From assembly GCA_036268455.1 (NCBI GenBank), contig DATAUD010000070.1, forward strand, positions 1 to 64,000: DNA of 64,000 bases, given 5' to 3'. Below are positions 1 to 7,582 of this stretch, piece by piece; the first letter of the stretch is position 1, and every line of letters begins with the position of its first letter. This stretch comes from DATAUD01 sp036268455. Lineage in GTDB: Bacteria; Verrucomicrobiota; Verrucomicrobiia; Limisphaerales; Palsa-1400. A program made the position numbers and the translations under genes. The notes under the pieces are model-generated. The model was not told the origin of the DNA and did no database searches. It saw only the letters and a program-made list of their open reading frames with translations.

Positions 1-45
1 CACGACTTGTTCGTCGGCCTGCGGCATGCGAATTGGTTTCGACAT
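1..45 (-). CDS. N-terminus of an unidentified protein, cut by the window edge
   Basis: Reading leftwards from an ATG at 45, fifteen open codons begin MSKPIRMPQADEQVV and run off the window. This would be the next gene downstream of ribD on the same strand, after a 167-base gap. No clear Shine-Dalgarno precedes it, and the fragment is too short to assign to a family. The gap between it and ribD (46-212) shows no obvious gene or strong hairpin. Confidence 0.3.
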   Translation of the reverse strand, partial: MSKPIRMPQADEQVV

Positions 46-212
46 GCCCACAGCCTAAAAAAGTTTCAAACCGCTGTCCAGCCCAAAATGATTAACCCTC
101 TCGCCTCGCCTAACTTCCCCTTCCTAATGAGCCAGCCGTGACGTTTATGCACTTTCCGCAATTTTCGAATCTCAAAATATGACCCTTCGGCCTTACCCCG
201 GCGGATTCGGAA

Positions 213-1340
213 TCAGAAAACGCAAGCGGTCAACAACAGATCTGTCCCAACCCGCCGCCACGACTCATCCCGCAGCCGAATTCCGTCCCGCAACCGCGCC
301 GCCCCTTTCCCGCCCACCCCTTTCGGAGACTTCGCGCCGCCTAAAACCATCGGCGCGTAAAAAAACGCAACTCTATGCGCCAAGCCCGCCGACAAAAACG
401 AGGCATTCGTTTCCCCGCCGCCTTCCACCAAAAGATTTGTCACATTCTCCTCTCCGAGCCTGCGCATCAACCACCGCAAATCAAACACCCGGTTGCGCGA
501 CGGCGCTTTCAGGACTTGCGCGCGAGCCGCCAGCGCCTCAACCCGACCTCTCGGCGCGGTGTTCGCCACTACAATCGTCGTTAGCGCCGCATCCGCATCC
601 GAAACCACCTTCGCCTCCGTTGGCGTTCGCGCGTGTGGGTCCAGCACAATCCGCCGCAACCGCTTCCCCGAAAACCCCGCCACTCGCGCTGTCAAACTTG
701 GATTATCCTGCGCAATCGTATTGACGCCCACAAGAATGGCGTCCGCCCCCGCCCGCAACCTCATTCCAAAACCTCGCGCCGTGTCCCCCGTGATCCACTT
801 CGATTCCCCGCGAACCGTCGCGATCTTCCCATCCAGCGACATCGCCGCCTTCACCGTGACAAGCGGCATCTTGCTTACGATCCAATGGTTAAACGCCTCA
901 TTCAACCCCGCCGCCTGCTCGCCGAGAACCCCCGCGATCACCTCGATCCCGGCCCGTCGAAGAACTTCAAACCCCTTCCCGCGATGCGTCGGATTCGGGT
1001 CAACCGCCGCCGCCACAACACGTCTTATGCCCGCCGCGACAATGGCATCCGTGCAAGGAGGAGTGCGCCCGTGAGTGCTGCAAGGCTCCAGCGTCACAAA
1101 AAGCGTGGCGCCCTTTGTGGAACTTTTCGCCGCCGAAAGCGCCTCAATTTCCGCATGGGGCTTTCCGGCGCGACGGTGCCATCCTTGACCGATGACAACG
1201 CCATCGCGGACGATCACGGCTCCCACCATAGGATTCGGCGAAGTCCGCCCAAACCCGCGTCGAGCGAGCCGCAACGCCAGCCGCATAAACTCGGCATCCG
1301 GCGAGACATCCGTGGCGTTCCTTGGCAAAACAACCTTCAC
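213..1340 (-). CDS. ribD: Bifunctional riboflavin biosynthesis protein RibD
   Basis: This enzyme does two successive steps of riboflavin synthesis in the cytoplasm: deamination of diaminohydroxyphosphoribosylaminopyrimidine, then reduction of the ribosyl side chain. The N-terminal deaminase domain (about residues 15-150) shows the zinc motif HAE (GKPHAEIEAL) and PCSTHGRTPPCTDA. The C-terminal reductase domain (about 155-370) has LVEGGGETNASFL. The length of 375 residues is normal for RibD. The start is a GTG; it keeps the usual acidic DAEFMRLAL opening, and the next ATG (1286) would remove it. There are only 45 bases between this gene and the upstream S74-protein gene, so no room for an FMN riboswitch directly in front. 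A second, stand-alone RibD-type reductase lies at 9935-10630. Confidence 0.95.
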   Translation of the reverse strand: MKVVLPRNATDVSPDAEFMRLALRLARRGFGRTSPNPMVGAVIVRDGVVIGQGWHRRAGKPHAEIEALSAAKSSTKGATLFVTLEPCSTHGRTPPCTDAIVAAGIRRVVAAAVDPNPTHRGKGFEVLRRAGIEVIAGVLGEQAAGLNEAFNHWIVSKMPLVTVKAAMSLDGKIATVRGESKWITGDTARGFGMRLRAGADAILVGVNTIAQDNPSLTARVAGFSGKRLRRIVLDPHARTPTEAKVVSDADAALTTIVVANTAPRGRVEALAARAQVLKAPSRNRVFDLRWLMRRLGEENVTNLLVEGGGETNASFLSAGLAHRVAFFYAPMVLGGAKSPKGVGGKGAARLRDGIRLRDESWRRVGTDLLLTACVF

Positions 1341-1385
1341 TGGGATTTTCTAACACAACCCCCGCCAACAACGCGAGCGGGTGAT

Positions 1386-3014
1386 TTAATGACGTTCATT
1401 CGACAATTGGGTCAAGCGCCGGCTTGCGTCTTCGGCAACGCGTGGAGCCGTTTTTTCCAAGCGATCCAGCCGCGCTTCCATTCGAGCCAGCATGGCCTTC
1501 TGTTCGGAAAGGTCTTTTTCCAGTTGCTCGTTTTGTTTTTCCAGCGCGGCTATCTTCGCGTCTTTTTCGGCGCGCAACTCGCGCAGGGCTTCGACCGTCA
1601 GAGCTTCAAATCCACGATAGGTCACCGATTTGTAGCCATCGTCGCCGGTGGAAACCCAATCCGGAAAGACTTTCTCCACCTCCTGCGCAATCATGCCTAT
1701 GCGGAGGCCCGCGAGTTCATGGATCTTTTCCGGTTCCTTGTATTCAAAGCTCACTCCGCGCAGTTTCAGCAAATTATCCAGGACGCCCTTCAGCGGATGT
1801 ATGTTCTTTTTGAGCCGCTCGTCGGAGTAACTGGCCCATGAACCGCCTCCGGGCTTGTAGGCTGAACTGTATGCGTAGAGAACGCCGGACACGGACAAGT
1901 TGCCGTATATGCTCGTCGCGTATTCGAGCAGTGTCGCGCCGTTTACGTCCAATGTGACACCAGCGGCGGGTGTTGTCGTGTTGATTCCCACCGCTCCATC
2001 GTCTTGTACAAACATACGGATGAACGGCTCGCCGTCGCCTGCCTCTCGCGTCGCCAGTTCGATGTTTCCGTATCCGACGGAAACGCGCGATGTGCCGGCG
2101 CCCGTGTTAATGACGTGGCCCGTGCCGCCGGCATCGGCATAATAGTTATAACCGAGATGGACGCCATCGCCGAAGTGCGCGTAGGAACCATAAAGAAAGC
2201 CCGTGGAATTTCCGCCGCTCAATTGAAGGTGTTGATATACGGCGCTCCCATAAAGTTGCAAATCGCCGGCGATGTTGAGGAGGCTCGATGGCGTCAGAGC
2301 GTTGACGTTTACAGCACCATTGAAAGTGCTCTGCCCGTTGAACGTACTCTGCGCGGCAAAGGTTTTTTGCCCGGAAAAGGTTTGGGTTCCGTTGAGCAGT
2401 CCCACGTTCGTTGATAGCCGCTCGTCGGGCAATGTGCCCGAAAGATTGGCGGAGTTAAGATTCGATAATTCACTGCCGTCGCCGGTGAAAATTCCCAGGA
2501 ACGAGTTGCCCGGACTGTTGAACGAATTGGCGCCAGTGAAGAGATTTGTGCCGGAAAAAACCTGAAAACCGCTCGCGGAGAGTCGTGCGACATCCGGGCT
2601 GCTGACGTCGCCGGCGATAATGGAGTATGGCGATGGAGTAATGGGCTGGCGCGGAGCAAGAATGGCAAAGGGACCGCTGCCGTTGGTGCGGACGCCAATT
2701 TCCAGCCAGCAATTGGCGCCGGTGAAAGCCGGCCCAAAATCCAGCGTCGCGGTAAAAAGACCGTCGTCAACTTCGGTGGCTGAATTGGTCAAAGGCCCGG
2801 CCAGCGGGCTTCCTCCGCTATCGAGCCCGAAAAGCGTGAAGGTAAAATCAAAGCTGCCACTGGCGGGACCGCTCGCGGTATTCAGCCCGCCCTGATACGT
2901 GAAGGCCGTCCCCTGAGCGAAAACAGTGGACAGATGGGCGTCGAAGGCGGCGAAAGTCATAAGAGACAATATTCCCGAAAGCAGCCGCGGGTGAATCGTG
3001 ATAAATCGTTTCAT
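1386..3014 (-). CDS. Secreted protein with C-terminal S74 intramolecular chaperone (tail-fibre type) domain
   Basis: The product is a 542-residue exported protein. From the ATG at 3014 it begins MKRFITIHPRLLSG, followed by a hydrophobic stretch and a likely signal-peptidase site after TVFA. Residues about 30-150 form a domain common at the front of verrucomicrobial surface proteins (FTYQGGLN ... PRQPITPSPYSI). A low-complexity linker with repeated STFNGQ units follows. Near residue 400 comes the S74 signature YSDERLKKNIHPLKG, with the usual FEYKEP and IAQEVEKVFPDWV blocks, and then a C-terminal coiled coil (about 485-525). S74 domains trimerise fibres and then cut themselves off, so a trimeric surface fibre is the likely product. 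The frame stays open upstream to 3068, but the signal peptide fits the start at 3014. Confidence 0.85.
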   Translation of the reverse strand: MKRFITIHPRLLSGILSLMTFAAFDAHLSTVFAQGTAFTYQGGLNTASGPASGSFDFTFTLFGLDSGGSPLAGPLTNSATEVDDGLFTATLDFGPAFTGANCWLEIGVRTNGSGPFAILAPRQPITPSPYSIIAGDVSSPDVARLSASGFQVFSGTNLFTGANSFNSPGNSFLGIFTGDGSELSNLNSANLSGTLPDERLSTNVGLLNGTQTFSGQKTFAAQSTFNGQSTFNGAVNVNALTPSSLLNIAGDLQLYGSAVYQHLQLSGGNSTGFLYGSYAHFGDGVHLGYNYYADAGGTGHVINTGAGTSRVSVGYGNIELATREAGDGEPFIRMFVQDDGAVGINTTTPAAGVTLDVNGATLLEYATSIYGNLSVSGVLYAYSSAYKPGGGSWASYSDERLKKNIHPLKGVLDNLLKLRGVSFEYKEPEKIHELAGLRIGMIAQEVEKVFPDWVSTGDDGYKSVTYRGFEALTVEALRELRAEKDAKIAALEKQNEQLEKDLSEQKAMLARMEARLDRLEKTAPRVAEDASRRLTQLSNERH

Positions 3015-3182
3015 AGTTTTTAAGGTTTTTCCGGGGCGGATTTGACCAGATAAACGCCGCCGCATCAAGCGCAGACGCGCAAAACGCCGGATTCCAAGAT
3101 CGCGACAGTTCGTATCGGCTCGACCGGGTCCGATTATCGAAAAACCTTGGAAATAAGACCGAATTGGCGGGAGATTTCCACC

Positions 3183-3419
3183 GTGACAGTCGTGACAGAC
3201 CGCAAAAAGCGAGTGACCCTTCGTTTGGCAAAAGCGGGGGATAGGTTCGACGTCCAGATAACTCCCGATGGGAACTACATTTTAACCAAGCTGGACCGCG
3301 CGCGGCAAAAGGATAGCGCCAAGGTTCGAATCGAAAAACGTGGCCGCTACCATGTCGGGATCCTGAACCACCCGATAAACGCGGAAGCAATCAAAAAGGC
3401 GCTCGCGGAATTCCCATGA
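3183..3419 (+). CDS. Small AbrB-like protein, possible antitoxin or regulator
   Basis: This gene encodes 78 residues from a GTG start at 3183. A GGGAG Shine-Dalgarno lies nine bases upstream, which favours this start over the in-frame ATG at 3147. The N-terminus VTVVTDRKKRVTLRLAKAGD resembles the swapped-hairpin (AbrB/MazE) DNA-binding fold. The C-terminal half (EKRGRYHVGILNHPINAEAIKKALAEF) is a pattern I associate with small verrucomicrobial genes found beside PIN toxins. It sits 150 bases upstream of a second antitoxin-like gene and a PIN protein. A decayed copy of its 5' half lies at 4268-4378. Function as antitoxin is inferred. Confidence 0.55.
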   Translation: MTVVTDRKKRVTLRLAKAGDRFDVQITPDGNYILTKLDRARQKDSAKVRIEKRGRYHVGILNHPINAEAIKKALAEFP

Positions 3420-3551
3420 CTTCCAGGCTGCCTCCATCCCCTTCGCAGCGCGGCTACCCTGAATTAGGAAATAAGCACAATCTCGGTGCCGAAAAACGGG
3501 AAAACCTTGGAATCAGGTTCTTCGGAAAAACGACTTGCGACCGTTTGGATT

Positions 3552-3571
3552 TGCTGACATATTTGTCAGCA
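3552..3571. promoter_or_regulatory. Palindromic operator candidate in front of the antitoxin gene
   Basis: A perfect 8-base inverted repeat with a 4-base centre, TGCTGACA-TATT-TGTCAGCA, ends on the first base of the antitoxin ATG. A palindrome at this place is what an autoregulating antitoxin or toxin-antitoxin complex would bind. Binding is inferred from position only. Confidence 0.5.
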
Positions 3572-3795
3572 TGAAGATGATCTCGAAGCGCCAACTGGTT
3601 CGCAATCCTTCCCTTGTATCCCATTTGAAGCCGGGACAGTCGTTTCAACTGGAGGATGGCAAGGAACCTTTGGTGGTATCTCGGCGCAAACGCCCGAGGC
3701 TGACGGCGGAGCAGATTCATTCGGAGTTGGATCGTCTTTGTGAAGGCGCGCCCAGCCAGGATGCTCAAGCCGCCCTGCGGGACCTTCGCCGATGA
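3571..3795 (+). CDS. Antitoxin of a PIN-domain toxin-antitoxin pair
   Basis: This gene encodes 74 residues from the ATG at 3571 (a second ATG follows at 3577). The sequence MKMISKRQLVRNPSLVSHLKPGQSFQLEDGKEPLVVSRRKR is typical of short type II antitoxins of the Phd/YefM kind. It has a possible DNA-binding N-terminal half and a charged C-terminal half (EQIHSELDRLCEG...LRDLRR) that would wrap the toxin. Its stop overlaps the PIN-protein start by four bases (ATGA), so translation is probably coupled. The perfect palindrome touching the start codon suggests autoregulation. Confidence 0.7.
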   Translation: MKMISKRQLVRNPSLVSHLKPGQSFQLEDGKEPLVVSRRKRPRLTAEQIHSELDRLCEGAPSQDAQAALRDLRR

Positions 3796-4241
3796 CCATC
3801 TACCCAGATGCCTCGTTTTTGGTTTCCTGGCTCTATAAGCCCGACCCCCTCAACGCCAACGCCAGGGTCTGGTTCACAAGGCATCAGGCCGACGATTTCT
3901 TAATTTCGGATTGGTCTCGATTCGAAACAATCAACACATTGCGGGATTTGTGTCTGCGACCGCGTCCACCCAAGCTGGAATTGATTGAGGCATTGAGGCG
4001 TTACTTCTCGCATTTGCTCCAAGTCGGTCCGTTCGAGTTCGCGCCTGTGGATTGGGACGAAGTCCTCAAGGATGCGCACCAAATCAGCGCGGGATTTGCT
4101 GCGCGACTTAAGGCGCGCAGCGCCGATGCCTTGCACGTTGCGATTTTGGAGCAACTCAATCCGGACCTCTTCCTGTCGGGAGATAAAGATCAATTGGCAT
4201 TGGCGACCGCCCGCGGATTCCGCTCCTCGCGCTTCTACTAA
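3792..4241 (+). CDS. PIN-domain ribonuclease toxin (VapC-like)
   Basis: The product is a 149-residue PIN-domain protein. Conserved acidic positions are visible: Asp6 in YPDASFLVSW, Glu45 in FETINTL, the aspartate in RSADALHVAILEQL, and the C-terminal FLSGDKDQLALA block. These four acidic sites bind the metal ions of PIN nucleases, which usually cleave RNA, often tRNA, when the antitoxin is degraded. The gene overlaps the upstream antitoxin by four bases. The length is normal and the active site looks intact, so a working toxin is likely. The target cannot be told from sequence. Confidence 0.85.
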   Translation: MTIYPDASFLVSWLYKPDPLNANARVWFTRHQADDFLISDWSRFETINTLRDLCLRPRPPKLELIEALRRYFSHLLQVGPFEFAPVDWDEVLKDAHQISAGFAARLKARSADALHVAILEQLNPDLFLSGDKDQLALATARGFRSSRFY

Positions 4242-4267
4242 CTCCTCCCAGATAAGAGATTTTCGCC

Positions 4268-4378
4268 GTGACAGTCGTGACCCGCGGCAAAAAGCGAGTG
4301 ATCCTTGGTTTGGCAAACCCGTGCCCAAAGCGGAAGATTCTAACCAGCCTCGAAGGAAACCGATTAAAATTTCAATAA
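4268..4378 (+). pseudogene. Decayed copy of the AbrB-like gene at 3183
   Basis: The start GTGACAGTCGTGAC and the codons for KKRV..L.LA match the gene at 3183-3419 nearly base for base. Eight or so codons are missing after residue 17, and a short ILTSLEGN stretch that parallels ILTKLDR precedes a stop at 4376. Only 36 codons remain. The duplicate flanks the toxin gene on its far side, so the antitoxin/PIN pair lies between two copies of the same sequence. Confidence 0.65.
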
Positions 4379-4626
4379 CTGCAAGCCAGTTCAATCACCT
4401 GGCCGCAACCGCACTCCACGCGGATTCCTGAAATGACATCTCCCTGGCGTTGCACCGTTACCGCCGGCGGCGCGCACGGTTGGGGCCGACATTCGCGGGT
4501 CGTCGCGTTCGGCAGTTGTTGGAAAACAGGCCGGGCCTCCGCCTGCGGCATTACCTTCGATTGAAATCCCGCCGTTTGACCGGCGGCGGCTGACATTGTG
4601 GTTAACGGAACAAATGTGTCGGTCAT
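4372..4626 (-). CDS. Small conserved-looking protein at the end of the motility group, function unknown
   Basis: This gene encodes 84 residues without a membrane segment or signal peptide. The N-terminal two-thirds is rich in Ala, Pro and Gln and looks disordered. The C-terminal part (PAVTVQRQGDVISGIRVECGCGQVIELACSY) has a compact Cys cluster, CGCG...C, which could bind a metal or form a small beta fold. It follows motB by 15 bases on the same strand and is probably the last gene of the fliA-motAB transcript. I do not recognise the family. Confidence 0.6.
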   Translation of the reverse strand: MTDTFVPLTTMSAAAGQTAGFQSKVMPQAEARPVFQQLPNATTRECRPQPCAPPAVTVQRQGDVISGIRVECGCGQVIELACSY

Positions 4627-4641
4627 GATTATCTTTTTCGC

Positions 4642-5373
4642 TTAGGCTTTTTTGGTCGAGCGCAAATTCAACAGCACCGTGACACGGCGATTGATTTCGT
4701 TGGTCGAATCGGATTCCGGCATCGGCTGTGTGTCTCCGAAGCCTGCCACCTTCGTGATTTGCTGCGCGGCAACGCCATGCTCGATCAGCGAGCGGCGGAC
4801 GGCATTCGCGCGGTCCGTCGAAATCTCCCAATCCCCGTAATCGGCGCGGATAGGCGGGTTCCCGCTTTCCGTGTGCCCCTCCAACTCCACCGAAAAAGTG
4901 CCGTACCTAGAAATTTCCCACGCGAGCGTCGAAAATACCCATTCTCCATACGGCGTGAATTTCATCGACTGCGGCTCGAAAATGGGCTTGTGCGACCGGT
5001 CAAAAACGTTGATGCACATCCCCTCGGGCGTCAGGTCCAGTTTTATAGGATTCTCGCTTTCGCCCTCCGCCGAGCCAAAGGACCTTAAAAGATCCTGGTT
5101 CAACCGCCGCAAAATCGTCAATTCAACCGCCGAGGCCGAATCGAAATTTCCCGACGACGAACGCACCGCCTGCGTGTCCTTGCTGGGGATGATCCCGACG
5201 GAATCCTTGGTCACGGACGTAAATGGATTCCGAAAGGCCCGTTCGACGGCGTCCTTGATGCGCTGGTCCTGCGAAGTCAGCCACAGCACGATGAACAGCG
5301 CCATCATTGCCGTTGTGAAATCGGCGTAGGCCACCTTCCACGCGCCGCCGTGATGACCTTTCTTGTGACTCAT
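4642..5373 (-). CDS. motB: Flagellar motor stator protein MotB
   Basis: MotB is the peptidoglycan-anchored half of the proton-driven flagellar stator. The 243-residue product starts MSHKKGHHGGAWKVAYADFTTAMMALFIVLWL, with the single N-terminal membrane segment and the essential ion-carrying aspartate in the YADF context. The C-terminal OmpA-like domain (about 115-240) contains VELEGHTES, DRANAVRRSLIEHGV and EINRRVTVLL, the peptidoglycan-binding signatures. Its start overlaps the motA stop by four bases. All key residues appear present. Confidence 0.95.
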   Translation of the reverse strand: MSHKKGHHGGAWKVAYADFTTAMMALFIVLWLTSQDQRIKDAVERAFRNPFTSVTKDSVGIIPSKDTQAVRSSSGNFDSASAVELTILRRLNQDLLRSFGSAEGESENPIKLDLTPEGMCINVFDRSHKPIFEPQSMKFTPYGEWVFSTLAWEISRYGTFSVELEGHTESGNPPIRADYGDWEISTDRANAVRRSLIEHGVAAQQITKVAGFGDTQPMPESDSTNEINRRVTVLLNLRSTKKA

Positions 5374-6239
5374 TTGGCCGCGGTCTGATTGAGCGACTTC
5401 AACATCGTCTCCAACCCGTCGGCGCTCGGTTTGACATCGCTATACAATCCGCGCCGCGCCACTTCCACCGCCATGATGGGAGACATTCCGTTGGCAAAAC
5501 TGATCACCGACGCGGCAATGCAGCGCACAAAGGCCAGTTCCGCCACGTTGATAAATTCCATGTTCACCGCCAGGGGGTTCATAAAACCGTACGAAATGAA
5601 AATTCCCAAAAATGTTCCCACCAGCGCCGAGGCCACCTTCTCGCCGATTTTTTCAATCGGCCCGGCGATCGACGCCATCGTAATGACAATTCCCAAAACC
5701 GCCGCGACAATTCCAAATCCAGGCATGGCGTCCGCCGCCTTGGTCAGCACGCCGATGGGTTGCTCGTGCTCACCCTCCATCGCGTTGATTTCGATTTCCA
5801 GCAGCAGCTTAAGATGATCGGGCTTGATCTTTCCGTCGATGATCGGGCGCAATCCGTTGCAGAGGAATTCCATGGCGTGTTTGTTTTTTTGAAAGCCGGG
5901 ATACTTGCTGAAAATAGTGCTGTTTTCAGGATTCATGATGTGCTCTTCCAGCGCCACCATTCCGCCGCGCCGGCCCAGCATGAACAACTCGTACAGCGCC
6001 TTGAACAACTCATCATACGCCTTCTTGTTGTAGGGCGAGCCTTTCAATGAACCCAGTATCTGCTTGAACAAATCAATGAGGACCTTCTTGGGAGACATCA
6101 GCACCAGCGCCCCGAACGCCGCTCCGCCGATAATGACCAATTCAGACAAGTGCAGCAGCGCCATTGTGTTGCCGCCGGCCATCACGAACCCGCCCACCAC
6201 CGAGCCAATGACGATTAATGTGCCAAGAATGACGATCAT
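5370..6239 (-). CDS. motA: Flagellar motor stator protein MotA
   Basis: MotA forms the proton channel with MotB in the inner membrane and turns the rotor. The 289-residue sequence has four membrane segments: two at the N-terminus (MIVILGTLIVIGSVVGGFVMAGG and the LVIIGGAAFGALVLM region) and two around residues 165-215 (GIVAAVLGIVITMASI and ASALVGTFLGIFISYGFM). The loop with PGFQKNKHAMEFLCNGLRPI is the cytoplasmic torque-generating region. It lies 10 bases after fliA and overlaps motB by four bases, so the three are one operon. Confidence 0.95.
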   Translation of the reverse strand: MIVILGTLIVIGSVVGGFVMAGGNTMALLHLSELVIIGGAAFGALVLMSPKKVLIDLFKQILGSLKGSPYNKKAYDELFKALYELFMLGRRGGMVALEEHIMNPENSTIFSKYPGFQKNKHAMEFLCNGLRPIIDGKIKPDHLKLLLEIEINAMEGEHEQPIGVLTKAADAMPGFGIVAAVLGIVITMASIAGPIEKIGEKVASALVGTFLGIFISYGFMNPLAVNMEFINVAELAFVRCIAASVISFANGMSPIMAVEVARRGLYSDVKPSADGLETMLKSLNQTAAK

Positions 6240-6249
6240 TTTGCGCTCA

Positions 6250-7080
6250 TTATGACCGGTTGAAAACTTCCGGGTCTTCCTGCCGCAGCAAGGATTTAAT
6301 TGACAGGATCGCCTGTGAATGAATCTGGCAGATGCGCGACTCGGTCACGCCAAAAGCCTCCGCGATTTCCCGCAGCCGCATGTCTTCGTAATAATAAAGC
6401 GCCAGGACCTTCCGTTGCATCTCGGGCAATTGGCGCAGCCGCTTTTCAATCAGCGCCGCCATTTCCCGCAATGAAGTCCACTCCTCGGGGTTCGTCTGCC
6501 CCTCATCGGCAATCGCCTCGTAAATCGATCCTCCCATTTCGCCGTCCGTCGTGTGGACCGCGTCCAGGCAGACGTACGTGGTCGGCCGGATTTCTTCCAG
6601 CAATTCTTCGTAGGTTTCCAATCCCATGTTCAGCGCCTTGGCCATTTGCGAATTGGTCGGGACTGTCCCGTGGCGTTGGGTGAGTTCCTGCATGGTCTTT
6701 TCAATTTTTTTCGCTTTTTCATGCACCGAACGCGGCACCCAATCCAGCCGGCGCAATTCATCGAAAATCGCGCCGCGAATCCGGACGCGCGCATAAGTCT
6801 CGAACGAAGTCCCGTTGTCGGGATTAAAACGTCGCATGGCATTGAGCAAGCCCACCAATCCGGCGCTGTAAAGATCGTCGGCGTTGACGTGGGACGGCAG
6901 TGTCATCGCGAGGCGGCCCACAATCGTCTTGACGAGTGGCAGGTATTCCTGGACGAGACTGTTTTCCGTCGCGCTGCCGGGGCCGGAGCGGCTGTACCGC
7001 TTCCAAAGCGTTTTTTGGGTCAGACGACGTTGTTCCGGAGTAATTTCGGACAAAGCTGGTTCGCAGAGAGTGGCGCTCAT
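6250..7080 (-). CDS. fliA: Flagellar sigma factor FliA (sigma-28 / WhiG family)
   Basis: This sigma factor directs RNA polymerase to late flagellar and chemotaxis promoters. Its 276 residues show sigma region 2 (LVQEYLPLVKTIVGRLAM ... DLYSAGLVGLLNAMRRFNP ... FETYARVRIRGAIFDELR), region 3 (VHEKAKKIEKTMQELTQRHG), and region 4 with a helix-turn-helix (LREIAEAFGVTESRICQIHSQA). The RIRGAIFDELRRLDWVPR block is characteristic of the FliA/WhiG group. The ATG at 7080 overlaps the upstream stop by one base (TAATG). No flagellar structural gene is nearby, so its regulon must lie elsewhere. Confidence 0.93.
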   Translation of the reverse strand: MSATLCEPALSEITPEQRRLTQKTLWKRYSRSGPGSATENSLVQEYLPLVKTIVGRLAMTLPSHVNADDLYSAGLVGLLNAMRRFNPDNGTSFETYARVRIRGAIFDELRRLDWVPRSVHEKAKKIEKTMQELTQRHGTVPTNSQMAKALNMGLETYEELLEEIRPTTYVCLDAVHTTDGEMGGSIYEAIADEGQTNPEEWTSLREMAALIEKRLRQLPEMQRKVLALYYYEDMRLREIAEAFGVTESRICQIHSQAILSIKSLLRQEDPEVFNRS

Positions 7081-7322
7081 TATTTAGAGATTTTTGGAGT
7101 TGTTTGAGGAAAACTTGGGCCGGAAACGACATCGCTCGCGGTCAGCGCTTCATCCAGGCTTTTGCGCCAGGAACGCCCCCACCACCGCGCCAGCAATGCC
7201 GCCACATAGGCGGTCACACAGCCGTGCAACAGTATCGAGGCGCCGGAATCCGCTTCCATGAAGCTGAAACCCGCTCCCACCGCAAATCCCAATAGTCCGC
7301 CGACAAGCAATAACGATTTCAT
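7080..7322 (-). CDS. Small two-helix membrane protein preceding fliA
   Basis: From the ATG at 7322 the product has 80 residues, with two hydrophobic segments: SLLLVGGLLGFAVGAGFSF and GASILLHGCVTAYVAALLA. A basic RWWGRSWRKS patch and a soluble tail follow. A GGTGA sequence about nine bases upstream could serve as ribosome site. The frame stays open to an ATG at 7499, adding 59 residues (starting MSPSPPFGKKLPLGEGK) with no domain character and repeat-like composition, so I prefer the short form. It overlaps fliA by one base and is probably first in that operon. The function is unknown. Confidence 0.55.
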   Translation of the reverse strand: MKSLLLVGGLLGFAVGAGFSFMEADSGASILLHGCVTAYVAALLARWWGRSWRKSLDEALTASDVVSGPSFPQTTPKISK

Positions 7323-7582
7323 AAACAAATCACCGATCCAGTCACGGTTAGCAGGAGTGTTGCCATCTTCCGTGTTTAGAGACGGATAGGGAGCGATACG
7401 GGGATCGTTGCGGACGTTTGACGGATCGCGGAGGCGCCAAAGGCACATTTTGCCTTCGCCAAGAGGCAATTTCTTCCCAAATGGCGGGCTTGGACTCATT
7501 TAGAGGCGAAATTGCCCTCCTTCAAGGGCTTTCAACGGGGCTGCAACCTCCGTATCCGCGATAGCCAAATCCGTCCGCGCCC

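Noticed and set aside
1341..1385. FMN riboswitch before ribD
   Set aside because: Only 45 bases separate ribD from the upstream gene, too short for an RFN element, and none of its conserved sequences is seen.
633..1841. 402-codon plus-strand frame opposite ribD and the S74-protein gene
   Set aside because: It is the antisense shadow of two well-supported genes, has no domain, and its composition (Arg/Pro/His-rich) is typical of reverse frames in GC-rich DNA.
7323..7499. 59-residue N-terminal extension of the small membrane protein before fliA
   Set aside because: The extension lacks domain character, has repeat-like composition (SPSPPFGKKLPLGEG), and its start has no properly spaced ribosome site.
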